A stretch of 64,000 bases of DNA from Bradysia coprophila (taxonomy: Eukaryota; Arthropoda; Insecta; Diptera; Sciaridae), in assembly GCF_014529535.1 (NCBI RefSeq), contig NW_023503670.1, positions 248,001 to 312,000 on the forward strand. The letters run 5' to 3'. Under the pieces are notes generated by a model that saw nothing but the letters and a program-made list of their open reading frames with translations, did not search any database and was not told the DNA's origin. Positions 11,501 to 22,600 of this stretch are shown piece by piece; the stretch's first letter is position 1, and the number at the start of each line of letters is the position of its first letter. Both the position numbers and the translations under genes were made by a program.

Positions 11501-14500
11501 ACACCAATTAAGTTTTGTTGCATTTGAAAAATGACATTAATATTTTGATATTGTAATTTGTAAATTGTCAAACGTTGATTGAAATTACAACACTTAAATT
11601 CAACAGTATAGTGGAGCACCGCAGATGCTCCAATAGTATTAATATCATACAAAAATAGTGTTCTAAATCGTTTCGTACCCAATTTTTCACTGGTCTCATC
11701 ATCGATTGCGGTTTCATAAAAAATACCCGACTGGTGATGTTCGATGTGGCCGGGTATATTTGATTGCTTAGGCGTTCTCCATCTGCTTGCAGCCAATTCG
11801 CCTGTTTATTTATTTCAAAATTCTTACTTATCGAATTTATGCCAATTGTTTAGTTTGTAAATTTCGTTTTTGTTTATTTTATTGAGTAATTTTGAAGATA
11901 AATGTTTTCGTATTATTATCAAGACAGAGAGAGAGAGAGAGAGAGAGAGTGAGTCTGGTGTATGCGTAAAATCTTGAAAATACGAGATAATGAACGTTAA
12001 ACTGTTCATAAGAAACATCCATTAAGAACAATACGATGTGATTATTACCCGGCATCTGTGAATGCTATTCAGCCATCTTCAAATACAAAATTTCCTTTTC
12101 TTAATTGCCTGCGAATTAATTCTCTAAGATAGGTTCGCCGGCGCATACAAATGGCATGTTGCTTCTATAAAATTTATTCAGGCACACCTGCGAATAAGTT
12201 TTATATCAACTACGTGACTGGTATTACAACAATTACGCTCATCCACTTTCAGAGCAATAATTACTTGAGTTAATCTCAAACAAAACTTTGACGAAAAATC
12301 ATAACTCGTAGGTGTCATTAATTTCAGGACAGAGGCAATAAACCGGCGCACAGACAATGGTATATGAGATATTCATGCGACAAATGATGGAAATGATGCT
12401 TCTTGTGTAAACTTATGTGTTTATTCAAGTCGAACGCAAGGTTATCAATCACACAAACATTTTGCACATAGAAATGTGAAGTATTCACCTCATATACGTG
12501 AGGTAGAGCGTCTTAGCCGTGAAGTAAATTAAACTTTATATCGTTGACAAAATTGGATCTTTCTTCCTAGAAATGTCATTAAAAGTTTGCAAATTATTGA
12601 CGCATCTGATGAAAAACTAAAAACAATTTAATGATTCATGACTGTGTTTTTGCACATCTGTTGATACTCAATGCATAGACCAATACACAGAAGGTGTCTA
12701 CGTATATCGAGTGTGCTGATACACAAAGAACGGAAGTGAATTTGCTATCACTGGCGATATTACATTCAATACATCTGCAAATCGCTGCTCATTTTCCAAC
12801 GAAAATTGATTCAAAATAAACTTAAAGAAATGGGTAGCCATCGGTAGCTGTTATTTTAAAGTAAGCTACCGGAACGATGCTTAATAGAAAGCCAGGCTAA
12901 GGAATTTGCTGCTTTTGAACAACAATTTCTGAATAAAGATTTGATTGTTCAACAAATTAAAATTTTCTAATTTTATGCTTAAGTACAACGAGTCGTGTAG
13001 GTTTAAGGTTTCTTAATAGCAGCTCTAAAAACGAACACCTATGCAAAACAAGAACATAAAAAACGGTTAATAAGTACGTCCCACTGGCTTTCCTTGCAAT
13101 GTAATAACAAAAAGCTATGCTTGAGGGAACTACTAAAGGATTTTTTAATAATAGATTGATTACGGTTAGACGGTCATGAAGGAGATTGTCATTCAACTTG
13201 CATCTCCGCAAACTTACAATTGTGACAGAAAATGAAAATTAGTTAAATTTAAACTACTAACACAAAAAGACAAATGTAAATGGACCGTATAATTATCAAA
13301 GAAACGCGATTATTTAGTCTGTTGTTCTTAGCAGTACTCTTTAAAAAAAATGAAACAAACTCAAATCACTGTTCTCGCACAATTGGCATCCGTCCAATTC
13401 GTCACAATAAACAAAAAAATTAAAAGAAAAATGATTTTTTATTACACATTTTTCGAACGAATAAACATTTCACAGAAAAATTGCTTCAATCAATTCACAT
13501 GGGGCTTGTTATTTACTGCTAATAAACGAATGCGGTTTGGGTTTGTGTGGAAAATTGTTTGTGTGTACCTACGGTAGCAGAAGAAGCATATAAAATCGAT
13601 TGATTAATTTCCACAATTCTCGCATTATTCGAAAAAGTTGACTGTTATAGTGTTATAGTGTAAGGGAACTGGAACACTTACGGTTCGTGTGATTTATGCC
13701 ACAGAACGTATAAATCAATAAGTTGCGGCATTTGGTATTTGGTATCCTCATGACGCAAATCCTATCACATTAAATTGCTTAAATTCGGTTATGTATTTAT
13801 ATATACGTAACATCAGCGAAGCAAGAATACGAAACAGGAATAAAAAAAAAAATAAGGAAAAGAAAACTGAACGTAGGTAAGTGATGTAAATATATTGTTA
13901 CGATACAACATCAGTATAAACAACACAGGTGATTGATGATGTAGCGCATAGCATGAGCGAGTAAATTGAATGGGAGGGTTGTGTCATTCAATTTGATTAC
14001 ATGAGTTTGTTTGTTTTGATGACGATACGTTGGCGCTGAGGGAGTGATAAAAATTTTTTGCAGATTTTTTTCAATTTAAATTAATTTTTTAAGTATATAC
14101 GACGACACGACGCTCAAGATTGATGATTGTAAATTCTAGTCAGTTGTTTTTCGCTATCTTATCACTGACCTACTATGGCAAAATCATGTTCAAGATTTTC
14201 GATATGATAAATGAGTGGGAGTTTTTCTTTTTTCTTTTGTTGTGTACAAAGTTCTTACCTTCGAATTTGATCTTCATTTGATCAAGCTCGAATTGATTCA
14301 GTGCACATCGAAGATTGTCACGTTCAAGTTCGTTCATCTGCTTCACCATTTCGTATGCCTTGTGCTGTGACAACACTTTACCATCACTGCCGGATGCATC
14401 TAATGTGTTGTCCGGAATAAAATGGCGAGCTGTTGAATGGAGCCCCTGTTTATTGCACGGATTACTTAATATTCTAAATGAACTAATGTGTCGATATAAT

Positions 14501-14505
14501 CGCAT
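8508..14505 (-). CDS. Tmem65: transmembrane protein 65 (TMEM65) homologue, 5 exons
   Basis: In mammals TMEM65 is an inner-mitochondrial-membrane protein linked to mitochondrial ion handling. Exons, 5' to 3' on the minus strand: 14259-14505, 10192-10239, 9126-9193, 8701-8904, 8508-8633. All have GT-AG introns and consistent phase, giving about 230 residues against about 240 in human. Exon 1 encodes a basic, Ser/Arg-rich N-terminus (MRLYRHISSFRIL), consistent with a mitochondrial presequence, then a helical segment. Exons 3-5 carry the family signatures NAVPFLGFGFLDNFFMIVA, STMAAAGFGNTISDVLGLGL, AHYVE, PPRLTQEQM and GIMIGCLLGMCPLLF, i.e. three hydrophobic segments, followed by a charged tail. 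Stop TAA is at 8508-8510, with AATAAA overlapping it. Intron 1 (4.0 kb) holds a MITE and a possible extra exon. Orthology is strong; the start codon is the first ATG in a good frame. Confidence 0.93.
10922..11360. mobile_element. hAT-type MITE, 439 bp, GC-rich, in Tmem65 intron 1
   Basis: Terminal inverted repeats TAGAGATGAGCGGGCC at the left and GGCCCGCTCATCTCTA (with one extra base) at the right are flanked by a perfect 8-bp duplication, ATTTGATT (10914-10921 and 11361-11368). Inner arms are runs of cccgacccg and complementary gggtcgggt. There is no transposase frame. An exact 8-bp duplication means hAT-family mobilisation and fairly recent insertion. Confidence 0.93.
11679..11801 (-). other. 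Tmem65: candidate cassette exon of Tmem65
   Basis: Inside intron 1, a 123-nt segment (41 codons) is open in the reading phase set by the flanking exons (phase 1 in, phase 1 out). It is preceded by an acceptor (ataaacag) and followed by a weak donor (gtacga). The encoded block begins ELAASRWRTPKQ and ends IDDETSEKL. Inclusion would insert 41 residues between the N-terminal part and the conserved domain without a frame change. I know of no homologue of this block, so it may be chance. Confidence 0.35.
11935..11949. repeat. (GA)n microsatellite
   Basis: A run of GA dinucleotides, slightly interrupted on both sides, in Tmem65 intron 1. Confidence 0.9.
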
Positions 14506-16427
14506 CGTATTTGTGGTGTTTTATATTCGTATTGCTTGTCGATTAATTTTATTGGCGTTTACACTTTGGAACACTAATTCGTTAATTTAGAAAAAACGAT
14601 TTTATTTGTAACACATTTGATTCTATGTTATATTGTACACTAGGTCATTTGGGCGAGAGTTTCGAGGGAGTGCAACACACAACACGCAGAGTGAAAACCG
14701 TACGAAAACTAAACTGAAACGAAATGTCAAAAGCTCTGCACTCCTCTCCTAGAACTTTTTTTTGACGTTTCCGATGTTGCCACATGAATGAGTGCGTTCC
14801 ATTCGATTCATGTTTTAAGTTCAAGTTTATCAGTGTGTTTGAAAGGTTTGAAATTTGAATATGGCACTTACTGTATGAGTATTTCTTCATATCTTAATTC
14901 GCTATAGTCGCAACAGCAGCATCCGAATTGTTCAAACTGGTAAAGTAATGTCGAGCGTACAAAGTCATTATTCCGAAAAATTTCGTAAAAGACTTGCCGC
15001 CTCAATGATCATTTTATTGCAAACCAACCCGACGCCGCTGCTATGTTGCAAGGTTTTGAAAGAACCTTACTACGTTCGTACAGGCCTTGATCGACATAAT
15101 TTAAAACAAACTCGTGCCAGACCATCCAATTCCTTTTTCGAATTTGGTAGCTCCATCAATAGAGTGTTTTACTACGGACATTTAGCACAATTTTAGCTGT
15201 GGGACACAATAGATTTTCATTCAACTACAAAGTTAATTGCTCCAATTGTTAGTATACGATCGTATCTCATTATTCGAATCACTTACCGAACCAAGGGTAT
15301 TAATCATCGTATCGTTGGAATACAAATCTTTGCGTTTGCTGACCGTGAAGTAATTGGATATGTTACACCTGCCGTCAGGGAGACACAATGACGAAGCAAT
15401 GATGCAATATTTATATGTGATTTCTCCGTTTTTCTTTGTGAACTAGTTTGTATGGATTTTATCCTTAATTAACCTTGACCCAATTTCTTTGATCTTAAGT
15501 TTGTTCCAATTCTGCTTATTATTACTTTTAGACAAAATTCTTATTGTTTCTATTTTAGTCCACTTGTAAAATATTAGACGCCAGCAAATATTGTTCCACA
15601 CGTGTCAAACACTCGGAATGATAATAAATTTATTATTAAAAAAAAAAACGAATCGATCATGCTGGCCATACTTATAATGAAATTTTCACCAGGCTCACGA
15701 CAAATATCAATTACAAATGGCCATTTCTTCACATTATCAAAATTGAAAGGGTGTCACATAAACTACAAATAATGAATGTCATGCCAGACAAATTGAAAAT
15801 TCGAATATTTGATTTGTCTGACATGACAGACCTTAAGAGTTCTCATCCATTTAGTTTTTTAAACAACCAATTCATGGTGCCACCTAACGTTGAATAGGTG
15901 AAATCGTCAATATTTCCATGTAAATTTCAGATCAGCTGATAAAAATGGCTGCCGCCATTTTTTCTGTTCGCTTCAGTTTCAATTGTTTTTATTCGTTTTG
16001 TGTGAACAACTAAATGAAATTAGATAAAGTGAAACCATTAAAGCATCAGAATCAATAGCAGGAATCTGTGAAGTGTGCATTTGTATTATGAAAGTTTATG
16101 TGTGACGAGAAATATGTGCAATTTATGGAAAAATTCGGTTAAAAACGGGCATTTTAAAAGTTGAAAAAACAATAATCCAAATTACTTTTTCAAAAATCAG
16201 AAACCATTATTGCATCCAGAAACGTGTAAATTAAGTGTGTAAATAAACCATAAGCCTCCTTGTGTTGTACCCTAAGAGAAATCACTGCAACTTTCAGACC
16301 CTTTTTTTCGGTTTTGTGCTATGAAAAAGGGGTGATTCCTCTTAAAACAAAAGTTTTATTTCTTAATTGAATTATTCTTGTCTCTAGTGCCTCCGTTTTG
16401 CCACCAATTTGGATTTTCTACTATGCA
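14506..16427. other. upstream of Tmem65, no gene assigned
   Basis: An 82-codon open frame at 14948-15196 (plus) has no family I recognise and no flanking exon support. The rest is AT-rich. The space between the Tmem65 start and the SINE probably holds the Tmem65 promoter, but no TATA box or initiator could be singled out. Confidence 0.4.
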
Positions 16428-16960
16428 TACTGGATTGGATTGGATTCGATGGGAAGGGGGGGTTAGCCCAGCACCTAAGCCTCTAGTGGGCCTGTTGTGC
16501 TATTGCACAAGTCACTTGATCATATGAATTGTGATTTTTCATCATATCTCTCCGGACTCAGATAGTTCACAAATCGACCGTGTAAACGTCCCATACGTTG
16601 TGAATTCTCTAAGCTACGAGTGGTATGCGAAGACCACAACCATCACTAATGACTCATGCATTTTCCCAATGAGCGACTAGTCGATCATTGGCGCTTATCC
16701 TACAGTCTGTTGTATATTGTGAATTGTGTCATTGACATTATGTCAATATGGCGTGATTGTTGCGAAGAAATCGAATATTGGATTTCTTTGAAATTTGCGA
16801 CTTTGTTACGGTCGTACAGCCATTAGATAACTAATAGCGAGTGCTTAATCACCAAGTGATTAGAATAAAACCAGGCAAGCATTTTTGCACCGGGAGTCGA
16901 ACCCGGGACCTCTTGGGTATGAGACCTATGCTCTACCGATTGAGCTACCTAGATCACTTG
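16428..16960 (-). mobile_element. tRNA-derived SINE, about 530 bp
   Basis: On the minus strand the head reads TAGCTCAATCGG (A box, 16937-16948) and GGTTCGACTCC (perfect B box, 16893-16903), separated as in a tRNA gene, so a pol III promoter is present. The would-be anticodon stem and acceptor stem do not pair, so this is not a working tRNA. A body of about 430 bp follows. The 3' end is a short tail of ccaatc repeats at 16430-16445. Confidence 0.85.
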
Positions 16961-19679
16961 CCGAGATATGCAATAGTGCCACCCTCACTAGGGCCCTTCT
17001 AGGGCCCAAATCGAAACATCGTAGAACAAATGTTTTCAGTATCGGCGAATGTAATAATATATAGCATAGGTTTCAAGCCTAGAACCGATGAGGGGCTCAA
17101 ATGCCGTCGGTCTAATAGTACATGTGATTACCTCTCTAATGACACTCCACACTGGATAAATTTTTGTAAGAAAAGTGCAAGTTTTCGGTTTTTAATCACC
17201 TTTTACCAGCCACACAAGCTTCGAAGAATCTTTTTGAAAGTGGTTTTGGTTTCTAGTGTCGAAGTCCTTTCTAAGTACATATAAAAAATTCCACTAGAAA
17301 ATGCGTCCGATTTCGGTAGGCTGTCTTTCAAAATATCCCTCAGGACAATCTACTGACATGCTTCTTTTTGATGAGTCTCGGTAACTTCTGCATCGCTTTT
17401 AAAGTCTATATATCCTCACAGTGCCTAAATGGAATATGAGCACTGTATCTTCATAATCTCAGATGTCAGTAAAACGAAATTTCAATTACTTTGGTAAGCC
17501 AATTTCTTTATTAAAACGATAAGCATTATCCGATTGTTTGTTGATGTTGTTTTTTCAATAATGGAGTAACAAATAAAAAAGAATTAACTTACGATGATGG
17601 TTACGTATAACATTACTTCTTAATATGAACGAGAAAAAAAAGGAAAATCAAATATCCATGCGATCTAATCAATAAATTTTGATTTCTCTTTTTTTGCTGG
17701 TAAGATAAATACTTTCATTTGAATAACAATTATTAATTAAATGTTAAATATTTTGTTAAAAATATTAAATAAATTAGGATTTCAGATGTGTATAATAGTC
17801 GCATCAGTTAACTTTTCTTCTTCTTCTTTCCACATATCATCAAATACTTTTCTGATTCTTTTTTGTTTAAATAAAAAATAAATAAAAATTCTTTTAAATA
17901 ATTTCGCATTGCAAAATAATAAAATCGATCAATAAACGGAGAGAAATAATAAAAAAAACAAATTATAATCTTGCGTTGTATCGAAAGTAACAAAATAATA
18001 AAAAAAATGACTTTGAAAACATCATATTGATAAAAATAGACTAGAAATTCGAAATAAAAAAACTTTCTTTCAAATACAAACTATAAACTCGTCAGATACT
18101 TTCGGCGATCGGATAGACCGTATAAAATTTTAAATCACACACAGACGGAGAAAAAGCAGATAATTTTTAAAATTTTGTTGTCACGTTTTTTTAATTCAAT
18201 TTATTGTGACACACATCACTGTATCTAATAAGGCACTTTAATGTTATCCACCGTTTTATTTATTCGAATCTTCTTCTTTTTTTTAATAAATAAATGACAC
18301 ATATTATTCTCATCACCGGGAGGGAAAAGATTCGTTTTCCTCGGAAAGACAAAATTTTCACTACTCAATTCGATAAAAAGAAACCTTGCAACATCCCACG
18401 GAAATGAACCATTACTGGCTAATATTTGTGGTAATTTTCATTTGCGAGTAATAGTACGTCCTTCAAGCAATTACACAAGTTGTTTATCATGTTTCGGGAC
18501 CGAAAATTGCCTAAAAACAATAGTACAAAACAGATATGCACATCCCTATTACTCACTGAGCTCGAAATAAATAAATTTTAACGATCATGTTAATGAAGCA
18601 ATAACTCATTTTCCGGGGTGGCAGTAAGTAAAACAACTTACGCAATCGTTTGCACACTGCTATTTTGAACAGTGAGATTACAGCCCTTGCATTCGGTGCA
18701 GGAAAACTTCCCATTTGTCAAAATAAAAATGTCAAACGAAGGGTGTAAGCTTCTGTCACATTTCTAATGGAGTTATATGCTCAAAATTATGCTTCGTGTC
18801 TTTTTTTTTGGTTGACTTGGTGACCAGGTGTTTGACAGAAATTTGATAATTGAAATTTTGAAATACCAAAGCTTAGTAAATTTCACTTTGTAACACAAGC
18901 TGTGACAAATTTCTATAAATTAACGAAAATTGATTTACCAGGCCAACAACAGGTCATATAGTCTCTCACACTCAAAGCTTCTTCTTATGATTTCTACCAT
19001 ATCGAAATGCAATCCACCTTATGTGTTGTGTTTGTGACAAATTTTAACAAAATCCAAACTTTTCTAAATTTCCAATTTTTCGAAATTCAAATTTTTGAAT
19101 TATTCCACCAAAGTTTAACATTAAAAAATAGAAAAGGGTGCCGTATGCATCTCCAATATTTGTTAATGTGATGGTTAATGGGTTATGAGTTACGCACTTA
19201 ATCTTAATATTGAGTATAGTTATACACGTAAAAGGATTAAATTGATTTATGGGGTTTTAACTAATTAGACTAAAGTTGTTTACAGTTCAAATAAAATATT
19301 TTCGATTTATCTGTATGACTGTACCAATATATAGATTATTATCAAGCGAATGTCAGCCCGCAACCTCAGACTAAAAATATTTTTACTACACATCTTTTGT
19401 GTGATGTTTTTTTGAGTTTTTTTTTAAATTATTTTTTATTTCTCTAAATAATTGTTCCTGCTTTTTATTCAAATAAGAAATTAGAAAAAAACTCCTTAAC
19501 TTACAAATCAATTAGCAAATCAACTAATTTTCATGAATTATGTTGTGTTCGTTTCCCGTTCAAATAAAACCAAACCAAATGCCCATTTCGAATGAACAAC
19601 AAAAAATTATTTAAAATTGTTGGGCATTTTTGGTTTTGATTTCTTTCTTTCTCTTTTTAAACTTTCTCTGCATTATATA
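16961..19679. other. intergenic, no gene seen
   Basis: Very AT-rich with homopolymer runs. The open frames (17030-17284, 17808-17993) are low complexity. At 18690-18790 a small GC-richer patch, cagcccttgcattcggtgca, resembles the middle of the palindromic element at 26330-26467 and may be a related remnant. Confidence 0.5.
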
Positions 19680-22600
19680 TTATTCAGGATCCGGTGAATC
19701 AGATTTATTATCGTCTGCTACAACTGGAGTAAATTTCGCATAGGGATTGGATTTGAGCATCAACATGTGTTTGTCAGCATCAAATCGATCTTTTTCATCA
19801 TCGAGATTCTGTTAGAGAAAAATTGAATTAAAATTGAGTTTCTGTTCGAATAATGGTTACCATGGAAATTGTTTTCCTCACCGTTTTTTTACTTGTTGAC
19901 TAGTGGTTAGTGTTTGTATTTTATGGCATGTGTTTAGTTTTTTTTTGTTTGTAAAAAAAGCTACAATAAGAAGCTTAACTAGTTAAGCTAACCCCAAGCG
20001 ACAGTAACAAAACTAAATTTGATTGTTGTATGTTGTTGTGTACTCGGTTAGTTTAAAGGAATGACAACTTTCGAAAATTTGTAAATGGTGAATGGCGATA
20101 CGTTTTCAGCGAAATTTATTTTACATGACTAGGAATTAAAAGATAAAAAGTAGAGTTTTCGTGTGAATTTTGTAGATCCGAGGCGTAGCTGAGGTCAACA
20201 AATACACAAAAACGAGACTTTTCATTTTTTTATCATTCCAGTTACATAATGGATTGTACATGGTAAGGGCGTCGAAAGAAGTGCTTGAAACATGAAAAGT
20301 ACGGTTTTCGACCCATGTAGCATGCAATAGTTATTTATACAACCGAGCGATAAATGCTTTTGTAGGCACTAGATTTGTAGATTGTCACTCGAGGCCGTAG
20401 ACCGAGTGTGACAATACATATCGTGTGCCTAAAAACGCATTTATCATCGAGTTGTATACAATATTTTTAGCAATAAAGACAACGGAAAGTCCTACTCTTC
20501 GTCACTTGTTGCGAAAAATACTTTTGATCTTAAAAAATTAATTAGTAAAATTAGTAAAATACTATAAAAGCCGAGGGGTAAACCACTATTTTGTGATTAA
20601 CATGGTTAATCAGTTAATCTGTTAATCAGAAACATAAGTTTTGTGAATCCAAACGGTTAATCGGTGATTAACATTGATTAACCGCTATATTTCACGTTTA
20701 TTTGTAGTTTTGCGACGATTCCCCCGGTCAAATGCTGGTTAATCAGCAATTCGTCATCATGTTAATCACTGGTTAATCATGTTAATCATGTTAATCACGT
20801 CAAAAAATAGAGTGGTTTACCCCTCGATAAAAGCAGGAAGAAAATGACAGACAAATAAAGTTGTTCTGATCTCTGATTGCCGTGCGAAGTGAATCAAATC
20901 AAGTATTATACAAAAATCGACAAAATCTGACATGTATTATTTGTGGGACATAAATTGCCACAAAAAAAAAACCGCAGAGTCTATTTTCTAGAAGATTCGA
21001 GAATTTTCTTTGATTTTTTCGAATTTTTCTGAAATTTTGCTTTAAGAGTTTCGAGAAACTTTTGTTAAAAATTTAACTATCAAAAAATATAATGAAAAAA
21101 CTCATAAAATCACTCCCTCCCTTAAATTATTTAATACGACGAATTTATTAATTGACATTCAATATTTCATTGACGCGACGATTTAAGACCCTTGGCAAGT
21201 TTCTAGCCTACATTTGTGCGCAAAAATATTCGTTTTTTGATGATTTCTTTGAACCAAAATCTTTTTTTGAAAAAGTAAAGCCATTAAAGCATGAAAAATG
21301 TGTTGCTTTTGAAGGAAAAATTGGTTTGTCTGTCATAACTTTACCCACTTGGAGAAATCAATGCAAAATGTGTAATTTACACATTTTGCAAAGGTTTCTC
21401 CAAGTGGGATAAGTTATCAACCACAAAGCTATTTTTCCTTTAAAAGTAACACATTTTTGCATGCTTTAATGGTTTGTACTTTTTCAAAAAAAGATTTTGG
21501 TTCAAAGAAATCATCAAAAAACGAATATTTTTGCGCACAAATGTAGGCTAGAAATTTGCCGAGGGATTAGCGCTCTTAAGAATGCAATTTTTGTTCGCAA
21601 CAAGATCATAATAAAGGTTAAAAGATTAATTTATCAACCAGATCAGAACATTCTTATTTACGAGCGGTATGAGGCCGAAAACACACGATCAATTTTGCAT
21701 TGCTGCGTTTTCCATAGTACAAAGTACACTACATATCGGGTTAAACTGGAAAACGCAGAATAATTGTCGATTTTAGCAATGCAAAATTGCTCGTGTGTTT
21801 CCGACCTACCTAAAGAGATTTTATAAACAATGTCACGATGTTCCTAAAACTACTAAGCAAAACTGAAAAGTTTCTTTTTAGATTTTTTTTTTTGTAAAAG
21901 TCAAGAGAATACGAGAATGTCAGGAAAATTCAAGAATTTTCCAGAAACATTTTCTTAAATCCGTGATTTTTTCGAATTTCCTGATTTTCGATCTCGAGGA
22001 ATTTCAAGAAAAATTAATAAACTTCGCGAAAATATGCAATCATGTTACACGATTTTTGGGTAGCTACTTATTATATTAACCCATCGCAGGCAAGCAAAAC
22101 GACATTTGATTTTTTTGCAGTTGTGGAATCCAACAATTTCAATTCATATCAGGTTATTCATTCCACATGCGATGTTGACAAAAATTCGTAAATCGATGAA
22201 AATATCGTTATGACGCACGGATTAATGTGGAATAAATAATATTATGAAATGGATCGATTTTGTTTGTTTTTATAATTCAGTTGTTCTCATACACCAAAAT
22301 GAAGTACTTGAAGTACTTCAATCACGAATTCATTTGTTAAAATTAGTAGGTGAAGAAAGAATACGCAAAATCTGTTCGTCACTTCATTTCGTTTCGTAAG
22401 ATTTCTTTTGTTTTATTCTAAAATAAGTTCATTTTTAGTTTTTTTTACATAAAATTATTTCGTTTTTTTTCCTTAAACTGACGTCTTAAACATTTCATTT
22501 TTATTGCTAATTCATAATTCTACTTTCTAAGATTGCGAATTTAGTTATTCCCGTAATTTAGTTACCATCAAAAAAAAAGTTGACACAACTCGTATGTTTA

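Noticed and set aside
14948-15196. 82-codon open frame as a small gene
   Set aside because: No recognisable family, no clear promoter or splice partners, and coding-like composition was not evident.
16893-16960. tRNA gene on the minus strand (CAT-like anticodon)
   Set aside because: Boxes A and B are good, but the acceptor and anticodon stems do not pair. It is the head of a SINE.
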